From Nothopassalora personata (Eukaryota; Ascomycota; Dothideomycetes; Mycosphaerellales; Mycosphaerellaceae), in contig CM066289.1 in the NCBI GenBank assembly GCA_033816765.1, forward strand, positions 1,488,001 through 1,552,000: DNA of 64,000 nt. The letters run 5' to 3'. The translations under genes and the position numbers were made by a program. This document shows positions 56,623 to 64,000 of the stretch, piece after piece; the first letter of the stretch is position 1, and each line of letters opens with the position of its first letter. The notes below the pieces were generated by a model. The model ran no database searches. It saw only the letters and a program-made list of their open reading frames with translations, and was not told the origin of the DNA.

Positions 56623-58788
56623 ATGAGAGCCGTCCCTGGCTTGCGCGACCTCAATCCGCTGCGGCTGTTCCGAAACAACTTTTCATACCAACAAGTACCT
56701 TCATTCTCATCGGAAAGCCTCCATGGCGCAATACAGCTTGTGTCCGAGCGCTGGCCGCAGAATGTAGTCGCATGGCAAGAACGACGACGAAGGTGCGGGG
56801 TTGGGAGACTGTCGACCACGAAGTCCATCACACTGACGATAGTGAGCATAGTGCTCTTGGCAGTGTTAGCTGGAGGACGAGTTCATCATGTTCGGAAACA
56901 CAGGAAAGAGGAAGTGAAAGACGTGCCGTACTACTGGATGCACTACAACAGACTGAACGGCTACTACAATGGGATAAGAACGCTCGTATCGCCTTCGCAG
57001 CACAGAGCAGATAATGGCTACAACTTGACAGAGCCCTTGACCATGCAGACTGCAGAACAGCTCGTCACCCATCCCAAAGAGCCACCATTGGATCCAGTTG
57101 TGTACAATCCTTACCCGGATTACGGCTCGCACGATTACTTGAAAGATCATGAGAAGGTACACACATGCTACTGGGATGCCCAGGATACGATCGGAGCGCC
57201 TGATGTGTACGCATACCCGGGACTACCGCAACACCTGGCGGATCCATTCTTTGGTTCTTATGAATTGCTTGGCCTCGAAGACAAGATGTGCTTCGAACGA
57301 TACGGAAGATATGCAGCGTACGGATTTGGTTTCAACGAAACGCAAGGAGGCCTGGGTCCCGGACAACGCTCTGAAAAGCAGGGTAGCGAGAAAGTCTTTG
57401 ATAAGATCAATTTTATGAATCATTCAACAATAGATTGGGGGAATGCGCAGCGGCGGTGTTATGAGAAGAACAAAGCTCGGTTTGAGCAGCACTCAAGCAC
57501 CGGCAAGAAGCCTGTCCAGAGGCAAGCCTACGTCTTGCGAACATGGACCGGCTACGAGTATTCGCCTAACCAGATATATGCGCTGCGCGCCATGATCAAC
57601 GAGCTGAGCTTGAAGTCTGGAGGAGAATACGACGTACACTTCTTGCTACATGTGAAGAACAACAGTATTCCGATTTGGGCAGACCAGGACGTATATCGTG
57701 AAACTATGGAGCAGAACATCCCGAAGGAATTCTGGAACATGACCACTCTCTGGTCCGAGAAGCAGATGGAAGTGTACTATCCCGAACCATTCCCAGACAA
57801 CTTCGCCAACATGGCGGGTAGTAAGATTCACAGTGTGTACCGAAGTGCGCACTTCCCGCTGCAGTGGTTCTCGCAGCAGCACCCAGAGTACGAGCACTTC
57901 TGGAACTGGGAAATGGACATTCGATATTCTGGCCACTACTATGAGTTCAACACCAAGATCGCAGAGTGGGCGAAGAATGAGCCACGGAAGGGCATCTGGG
58001 AGCGGAGTCGGCGCTTTTATATTCCAAAGCATCACGGGAGCTGGCAGAACTTCACGCAATTTGTAGAGCAAGAGACCACCGAGGTCGACATCCCCAAGAA
58101 CAATGTTGAGACCAGCGGCCAGATCCCTGTCTGGGGCCCGATCAAGGACTTCCCCAACCGCGGTATGCTGGAGTCACCACCAGGGACGACCCCGCCAACT
58201 TCGTACGAGAACGACAAGTACGAATGGGGCGTCGGGGAGGATGCCGACCTGATGGTGTTCAACCCGATCTTTGATCCTGCGCTAACCAACTGGGTCTTCA
58301 GCTGGGATGTCACCGGATACGATAAGACACTTCCACCGCCGCCACGAAGGACAGCCATCATCACTGTTGCACGACTGTCAAAGCGTTTGCTGGACACCAT
58401 GCACAAAGAGACCTGGAAGATGAAGCACACCATGTTCCCCGAGATGTGGCCGCCCACTGTAGCGATGCATCATGGTTTGAAGGCGGTATACGTGCCGCAC
58501 CCAGTGTACTTCGATCGAGATTGGGACGTGAGCTACATGAACCAGATCCTGAACTATCCGGTCAACACCTGGGACTCTCCGTTCGGCTGGGGCGAGCATA
58601 ACATGCTCGGTGGCAGCTTCTACTACAACAGTGGCTTCTCCGGTGCGCTCTGGAGGAGATGGCTAGGCCAGTGGGAGAATGGTGAAGGCGGCCGAAAGCA
58701 GGAGGAAGCCGGCACTGGGCGAATGTGCTTGCGAGGAACTCTTCACCATCCTATTAAGCATGAGAAAGGTCCCGAAGACCATGAGTGA
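56623..58788 (+). CDS. DUF3405 family type II membrane protein
   Basis: Intronless, 721 residues from the first ATG of the frame (MRAVPGLRDLNP); the frame is open further upstream but without ATG. A short basic cytosolic N-terminus precedes one transmembrane segment (about residues 68-84, SITLTIVSIVLLAVLAGG), then a long lumenal domain with conserved aromatic-rich blocks typical of this family (RTWTGYEYSPNQIYALRAMI, FWNWEMDIRYSGHYYEF, WGVGEDADLMVFNPIFDP, MHHGLKAVYVPHPVYFDRDW). The GEDADL and DxR-type acidic motifs and the Golgi-like topology make a glycosyltransferase-like role attractive, but the family has no established function. The C-terminal RMCLRGTLHHPIK block is also family-like, so the gene appears complete. 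Confidence 0.88.
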   Translation: MRAVPGLRDLNPLRLFRNNFSYQQVPSFSSESLHGAIQLVSERWPQNVVAWQERRRRCGVGRLSTTKSITLTIVSIVLLAVLAGGRVHHVRKHRKEEVKDVPYYWMHYNRLNGYYNGIRTLVSPSQHRADNGYNLTEPLTMQTAEQLVTHPKEPPLDPVVYNPYPDYGSHDYLKDHEKVHTCYWDAQDTIGAPDVYAYPGLPQHLADPFFGSYELLGLEDKMCFERYGRYAAYGFGFNETQGGLGPGQRSEKQGSEKVFDKINFMNHSTIDWGNAQRRCYEKNKARFEQHSSTGKKPVQRQAYVLRTWTGYEYSPNQIYALRAMINELSLKSGGEYDVHFLLHVKNNSIPIWADQDVYRETMEQNIPKEFWNMTTLWSEKQMEVYYPEPFPDNFANMAGSKIHSVYRSAHFPLQWFSQQHPEYEHFWNWEMDIRYSGHYYEFNTKIAEWAKNEPRKGIWERSRRFYIPKHHGSWQNFTQFVEQETTEVDIPKNNVETSGQIPVWGPIKDFPNRGMLESPPGTTPPTSYENDKYEWGVGEDADLMVFNPIFDPALTNWVFSWDVTGYDKTLPPPPRRTAIITVARLSKRLLDTMHKETWKMKHTMFPEMWPPTVAMHHGLKAVYVPHPVYFDRDWDVSYMNQILNYPVNTWDSPFGWGEHNMLGGSFYYNSGFSGALWRRWLGQWENGEGGRKQEEAGTGRMCLRGTLHHPIKHEKGPEDHE

Positions 58789-59338
58789 TGGCCGACGACA
58801 TTGTGATACCTCGGTCGACCATGTTCGACGTAAATATGGCGGGGTGTTTCGAGGCGTTCAAAGCGGTGTTGAGCATTTGCAGGCGCGATCTTGAGGGAGC
58901 ACGATGAACGTAGAAGGCACATTTGGTCGCCTTGGTCAGGTTGAAAATTGTATATATGGTGGGCACGTCCAGGATGCGTGCAGAGCGCCGATAGATATAT
59001 AGAAGTAGTCTTAATACCAGATGTACACACCGGAGGATCGTCGGATCAAGCCGAGATCACGAGTATGCTTGCGATAGCAACTGCCTCGGCATCCAGTGTG
59101 TTGACGGTTAGTTCTAAAGTTCGAGCTGCGGCAAGAATAATATCCGCGGCACTACCTTACGCTCGTGCTTCCACTTGCTTTCTCGAGTTCGTGGTCAGAC
59201 GGCAGTGACCACCCAACCCAAAGAACTACGGAGGTAGGATCAGGGCTGTTGGACAGCATTTGTTGATGGATTTCCTGGAACGGCAATAACAACAACACGC
59301 ATGGACAAACACGCATAGGGCCAGCAGTTTGTGCCATA
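58789..59338. other. Intergenic, nothing recognised
   Basis: Separates two plus-strand genes. The minus-strand openings here show no family features. Confidence 0.6.
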
Positions 59339-61981
59339 ATGGCTTCACCTTTGCAGCACGATAACCAGAATCTACATTCACCGTCACTACCGCAATCGAG
59401 CTCACCACGAGCACTGGGATCTGGATCGAAACAATCGCGGCGTCTGCGACTTCGTAATACTGGCTTCCGTGCACCGACATTGGCTCCCAGAAAAGTCACG
59501 CCAAAGTCTATGACCTCGAGCTCCGCGACGGGCTCGTCTAATAGTGCTATTCACCTCTCGGACGCGGAGAACATATCGCCTTCAGGAGACCGCCCTATCA
59601 AGGGTCGTAGGAGTGTGGGCGGTTCTCGCAGATCCACTGGGATCTTGCAGGACATTGGCAATTCTTCCACGACACGACAAGCGAACCACGCGCGTCCCCG
59701 AGTGACTTCAACAAAGTACAGACTGTCCGAAGGAGGCCAGCAGCGCGGAGACGCCGTGAACGACTTCAGCTTGCCGCTTGCTCCAAGCTCAATCACCATA
59801 CGCCCACGGTCGAAGCGATTACGTGCAAGTATGGGCAAGCCGCGACGTTCGGGCAGCGCAGAAACGCGGAAGTACGTCGACCATCTGGAGGAACAGCTGT
59901 CCGAAGCGCAAGCCCAATTATCTGCGATCAAATCTCCTACAGTCACCCGGGCCGAGTCGTCAAGAGTACGAACCCTCAATGCCGAGACCAAACACTTGCA
60001 AGACGAGCTGGCGGCTTGGGAGGAGAAGTTCGAGGATCGCGTGCAGGGAGAGCTGGATAAGCACTTCGAGGTCGAGGCCAACTTACGAGCGCGCGTGAGG
60101 ACATTAGAGGACGCCACGGAGAGCGCAAGATTCAAGATTCAGGAATTGGAGGCGCAACTGGACTCGGCCGATCAGACCATGAAGGCAGCTGAGCTTGCCA
60201 ACGTGAATCTGGAGAAACGGCTAGAGATAATGTCTGAGCTGCTTGCTACTTCGCCCACCAAGATCGACCTCCATGCCGAAACACCCTTTCGAAGGCGGCT
60301 GAGCAGACCGAAATCGGTGCTTCCTCGTTTTCCTACAGCAGGCTCGCTTGCTCAGTCTCCGGAACGTCCAGCGCATACGCAGCCGGGATCACCTTCGCCC
60401 TCACAGATGCGATATAGCCCGGGTGTTCCTATGTCCCCTGTCAACTTGACCTTCTCGCCAGAAGTCCACTCTTCAGATGAAGAGTCAGGGCTCTCGCATT
60501 CTTCTTTTGGTGCCAACGTTGTACCACCACCTTTGACCCTGGAATCGAGGCCGCGGAGGAGAATGCGACGGTTCGGTGCTGGTAGTATGGGACCAAAGCC
60601 GCTCATTCTCCCCTCGACTTCAAACTGCGAAGACACACCCGCGTCGGCGGCACCACGCCTGGAGCGTGATGAACACGAATTATACAGCGCGTTCTCATTC
60701 CCATCGCCTTCAAGGAGCCGGATGAATGGCAGTCCACATCCTATGAGACGACGGTCTTCCACTGAAGCAGGCGCCCCACCAATGTCGAGTTCGCCGTCGT
60801 CGCCACTCCCGAATAGTATGAGCGACGGCAGCGATGTCGAGCATGAGTCTCCGACTGCTCTCGCTCTTGCGCGCCCTGTCTCTGGCACGCTGATATCTAC
60901 ACCACGCGACTTCTCATCCATAGGATCTGCCCATGGCGCGACTATCGGCCGCAACCTGATGGAAGAGCTGACTGCTGCGCAGACGTCCGACACAGACTCG
61001 GGTAGTGAGCCTCTCTCTGACGATGTAGTTGAACACGATCCTGTCCCAAGCGAGAGACTATTGCTGTTGGAAGAACCGGTACCTGCGGATCTCAATACCG
61101 CATTGGCTCTGCTTGACCGTCACGAGGCTTATGCGGATGTGAACCTGCCGCGTTCAGAACCAACCGAGTCACGCTTGGTCTCCGGCTCTTCGACAGCTGT
61201 TGCTTTATCAACAGCGATTGGCACGATCAATCAGCCTTCGCCACTGAAGCCGTATCCTTCGCTCCACAGCCGCAGCAGTAGCAGGTCGTTGGCTGCATCA
61301 TCCCACGCCTCAATGTCGACACTGGACAGCCTACGCACGATCTTCAGCGAAATGTTCCGCTCTCTGCGCTCACCGGCCGAGCTTGCTAGGCACCTTGTTC
61401 AGAGAGCGCAGTCACGTATGCAGATTCCTCGACCACTGCTTACGGTGCAGTGGTGGCTCGTCGGAATCCTACTAGGACCAATGGCGCGGCGCCGATTCAT
61501 TGGTCGTTCTTCATGTTGCGACGGCAATAAGGATACGAAACCCTTGCTGGACGAGGACCATTTTGAGCAGGAACAGATTGCATACGGCACAGCATATCAA
61601 ACTCCTCAGAGCTCCCCCTCGCCCGCTCGAGCTCGTAGTGCGCCTCTTGTCGCTGGTAAAGGCAAGAAGCGAGCCTCATCAGCAGGTGCTAAAGGCGCTG
61701 GTGGCGGTAAGGCCGCTAAGCACTGCCCTAATCATCCGAAGCGCTTCAAGCACAGTCCGTGGTTGTGGCTGAAGTTTAGTATCACTCTGGCCTTTGCTGT
61801 GGGCGTAGCGTTCAAGGATGGGCCTAGTAGCCTTCTGAAGGAGGCGGTCTGTCATTGCCGCAAGAGCAGTCTCAGCAGTAATAGGAGGGGTAGAGGTAGA
61901 GACGAAGTGACGTCTACACCCAGTCTGCGTAGTCCTGAAGAGACTGTGACGTGGCGGCAGCGGATGGGGTGCGGTGGATAG
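59339..61981 (+). CDS. Coiled-coil protein with two C-terminal hydrophobic segments, function unknown
   Basis: Intronless, 880 residues. A disordered, Ser/Arg-rich N-terminal third is followed by a coiled coil (about residues 174-300: YVDHLEEQLSEAQAQL through IQELEAQLDSADQTMK). A long Ser/Pro-rich disordered middle with many SP/TP sites suggests phosphorylation. Near the C-terminus are two hydrophobic stretches (about 700-717, LLTVQWWLVGILLGPMA, and about 806-825, WLWLKFSITLAFAVGVAF) separated by a basic, Gly/Ala/Lys-rich linker. This could be a tail-anchored or hairpin membrane protein, possibly tethering a cytoskeletal or organelle structure, but no family is recognised. The start is the first ATG of the frame. 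Confidence 0.75.
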   Translation: MASPLQHDNQNLHSPSLPQSSSPRALGSGSKQSRRLRLRNTGFRAPTLAPRKVTPKSMTSSSATGSSNSAIHLSDAENISPSGDRPIKGRRSVGGSRRSTGILQDIGNSSTTRQANHARPRVTSTKYRLSEGGQQRGDAVNDFSLPLAPSSITIRPRSKRLRASMGKPRRSGSAETRKYVDHLEEQLSEAQAQLSAIKSPTVTRAESSRVRTLNAETKHLQDELAAWEEKFEDRVQGELDKHFEVEANLRARVRTLEDATESARFKIQELEAQLDSADQTMKAAELANVNLEKRLEIMSELLATSPTKIDLHAETPFRRRLSRPKSVLPRFPTAGSLAQSPERPAHTQPGSPSPSQMRYSPGVPMSPVNLTFSPEVHSSDEESGLSHSSFGANVVPPPLTLESRPRRRMRRFGAGSMGPKPLILPSTSNCEDTPASAAPRLERDEHELYSAFSFPSPSRSRMNGSPHPMRRRSSTEAGAPPMSSSPSSPLPNSMSDGSDVEHESPTALALARPVSGTLISTPRDFSSIGSAHGATIGRNLMEELTAAQTSDTDSGSEPLSDDVVEHDPVPSERLLLLEEPVPADLNTALALLDRHEAYADVNLPRSEPTESRLVSGSSTAVALSTAIGTINQPSPLKPYPSLHSRSSSRSLAASSHASMSTLDSLRTIFSEMFRSLRSPAELARHLVQRAQSRMQIPRPLLTVQWWLVGILLGPMARRRFIGRSSCCDGNKDTKPLLDEDHFEQEQIAYGTAYQTPQSSPSPARARSAPLVAGKGKKRASSAGAKGAGGGKAAKHCPNHPKRFKHSPWLWLKFSITLAFAVGVAFKDGPSSLLKEAVCHCRKSSLSSNRRGRGRDEVTSTPSLRSPEETVTWRQRMGCGG

Positions 61982-62604
61982 GGCTCTAGTCTCGTTGGCC
62001 GATGGATGGCAGCACATTGTGTATGGCGAATGCTCGATAGCCTGATCGCAGCAGGACAGCTCTCTGCTATGTCAATGAGACTCTTGTGTATGATACCATG
62101 AATGCCTAGTACATGGCGATGTCAAACCACCCAACAATCAATAATGCGAATGACTTTCAAATTTGTGGTCAATGGCAGCATCTTCTTCCGACCTGCTTTC
62201 TGCGTGCAAGGGCTGGAACTGGTGAGCCGACACACGCTCTGGCTTGAAGCACGTCTCGCTGTCTTGCTCCCTCAGCACTGTAGCAACCTTCTCGTCCAGG
62301 AAAAGGTTGTGCAGACGCTTGATCTCGCTGTACTTCGGGGTGTATGTGCAGATGTCGAGGCGCGAAGGCATCTAATCGAAATCCAGTATCGTCCAGCTAG
62401 CGGCCGTTGATATTTGATGGAGTCACCCTAAACTTAATGACCGCGCGCACCGCACGCGCCCGTGCCGGACTTCTATTCATATCGCACTCGGACTTGATAA
62501 CACAACAACTCATGCACCGTGGTTCAGCAGCCTCGACAGATTTGATGCCGAACCGCGCGCTATAGCACAGCGCTCTGTCGCGCTCCTCACCACATTACTC
62601 CAAA
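61982..62604. other. Intergenic, with one possible small minus-strand exon
   Basis: A minus-strand frame at 62,371-62,138 (77 codons, starting MPSRLDICTYTPKYSEIKRL) has plausible codon usage and could be a small gene or an exon of one, divergent from ARP1. There is no recognised domain and no clear splice partner, so it is not called. Nothing else is seen. Confidence 0.4.
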
Positions 62605-63874
62605 ATGGGCGACCTGCACAACACGCCCATCGTCATAGACAATGGCAGCGGCACCATCAGGGCGGGTTACGCTGGTGAAGACGCGCCTCGCTGCTATTTC
62701 CCCTCATACGTTGGACGCCCGAAGCACCTCCGAGTCCTCGCTGGCGGGCTCGAAGGCGACGTCTTCATTGGCAACAGGGCACAGGAGCTGCGCGGTCTCC
62801 TGAAGATCCGATATCCCCTCGAGCATGGCATAGTCACGGATTGGGACGACATGGAGAAGATATGGCAGCACATATACACGGACGAGCTCAAGACACTGAG
62901 TGAAGAGGTATGTTGAGGCTCAGGTCAGTCCTGGGATGTCAAGTTGGGCAAGGGTATAACTGAAACTGTTGAAGCACCCAGTTCTCTTGACAGAGGCACC
63001 TCTAAATCCTCGAGCGAATCGCGACACGGCTGCCCAAATTCTGTTCGAAACATTCAACGCACCAGCGCTGTACACATCTATCCAGGCAGTCCTCTCCTTA
63101 TACGCATCCGGCAGAACGACAGGAATTGTACTCGATGCCGGAGACGGCGTCTCGCATGCTGTGCCGGTCTATGAGGGCTTCGCTATTTCCAATAGCATTC
63201 GCAGGATCGATGTGGCTGGAAGAGATGTGACAGAAGAGCTGCAAAAGCAACTGCGGAAAGGAGGCAGCGTCTTCCACACCAGCGCAGAGAAAGAGATCGT
63301 GAAGAACATCAAAGAGAAGACCTCGTACGTGGCACTGGATCCCAAGAAGGAAGAGAAGGAATGGCACAACGCAAGCAGTCGAGGCGGCGAGAGCAAAGCC
63401 ATAGAGTATGTGCTTCCCGATGGCAAGAAGCTCAAGGTCGGTGCTGAACGATTCCGAGCTCCTGAGATTCTCTTCGAGCCGGAGCTTATCGGACAAGAAT
63501 GGCCCGGTCTGCACCAAATCGTCGTGGACTCGATCAATAGGACGGATATGGACCTTCGCAAAGCGCTCTACGGTAACATTGTACTGTCAGGAGGGTCCAC
63601 CATGATCAAGGGCTTTGGCGACAGACTGTTGCACGAGGTCCAACGGCTGGCGGTCAAGGACATGCGCATCAAGATATTTGCACCTCCCGAGCGACTCTAC
63701 AGCACCTGGATCGGAGGCAGCATCTTGGCCGGATTGAGCACGTTCAGAAAGATGCACGTAACAGCCGATGATTGGCATGAGAGTAAGTCATTTCCCAGCA
63801 ACTCATAAGCGGCAGTGCGTCACTTTGGCTAACAATCAGCAGACCCCGACATCATTCATCAAAAGTTCGCGTAA
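62605..63874 (+). CDS. ARP1: Actin-related protein Arp1 (centractin), dynactin filament subunit
   Basis: Three exons: 62,605-62,907, 62,975-63,782 and 63,843-63,874; introns of 67 and 60 bp; 380 residues, the usual Arp1 length. Actin-fold motifs are clear: phosphate-1 loop [44 protein letters not shown], the second phosphate loop [10 protein letters not shown], and the adenosine-binding [19 protein letters not shown]. The residues differ from conventional actin in the way typical of Arp1 ([21 protein letters not shown]). The last exon supplies PDIIHQKFA. Arp1 polymerises into the short filament of dynactin that links dynein to cargo and is needed for nuclear migration in hyphae. An upstream ATG context (CCAAAATGG) is good. 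Confidence 0.93.
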
Positions 63875-64000
63875 TGAATTGCACGAACACATCCGTTCTA
63901 GAGAATGACCCCTTTAGCAAAGACGTCAGCTCTTAGTCAAACGTGGAGTCTCCACGAGCCCAGACTTTTCGGTATGGTCGGAATCGCTTCCCGACATGGG

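Overview
The window comes from the nuclear genome of a filamentous ascomycete, most likely a Dothideomycete (the class is inferred from overall gene style, not proven). The evidence is short introns of about 45-100 bp with GTRNGT donors and CTRAY branch points, fungal gene families (Nup2, Hrd3, Utp15, Rck2-type kinase, Arp1, DUF3405, WSC domain), and a repeat block carrying the signature of repeat-induced point mutation (RIP).

Positions 1 to about 21,080 are a gene-free, RIP-degraded nest of LTR retrotransposons. A Copia element (1-4311, plus strand, left end outside the window) sits inside a Ty3/Gypsy element A (4312-7374, minus). A in turn cuts off a second Gypsy element B (7375 to about 19,200, minus). 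B is also interrupted by a 0.37 kb insert (7633-8005), a solo LTR (9064-9467) and a complete chromodomain Gypsy element C (11,305-18,222, plus, 360 bp LTRs, TSD cgtcg). C carries an antisense accessory reading frame and a tRNA-like sequence near its 3' LTR. The remaining AT-rich stretch holds a pair of 143 bp direct repeats.

From about 21,080 the composition switches abruptly to ordinary gene-rich sequence. In order: an NAD(P)-dependent reductase (+), a single-pass membrane protein (+), an ICL/PEP-mutase-superfamily lyase (-), an SCP2 sterol carrier (+), the nucleoporin Nup2 (+), a dienoyl-CoA isomerase (+), the ERAD factor Hrd3 (-), a collagen-like/WSC secreted protein (-), the SSU processome protein Utp15 (+), a decayed FAD monooxygenase (-), an unresolved or decaying hypothetical gene (-), a large AT-hook protein with a seven-fold HRGQGRW motif (+), an Rck2-type kinase (-), a DUF3405 membrane protein (+), a coiled-coil protein with C-terminal hydrophobic segments (+) and the dynactin actin Arp1 (+). 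Genes are single and independently oriented; there are no operons. Loose functional themes are peroxisomal lipid metabolism (SCP2 with AKL terminus, dienoyl-CoA isomerase) and housekeeping (nuclear pore, ERAD, ribosome biogenesis, dynactin).

The most unusual locus is the collagen-like gene at 37,948-41,236. Its uninterrupted Gly-X-Y tract is chopped by 23 small introns into exons as short as 7-10 nt. Four of those introns begin with AT and are best read as AT-AC introns, and two begin with GC. Each of these readings restores a perfect triplet register.
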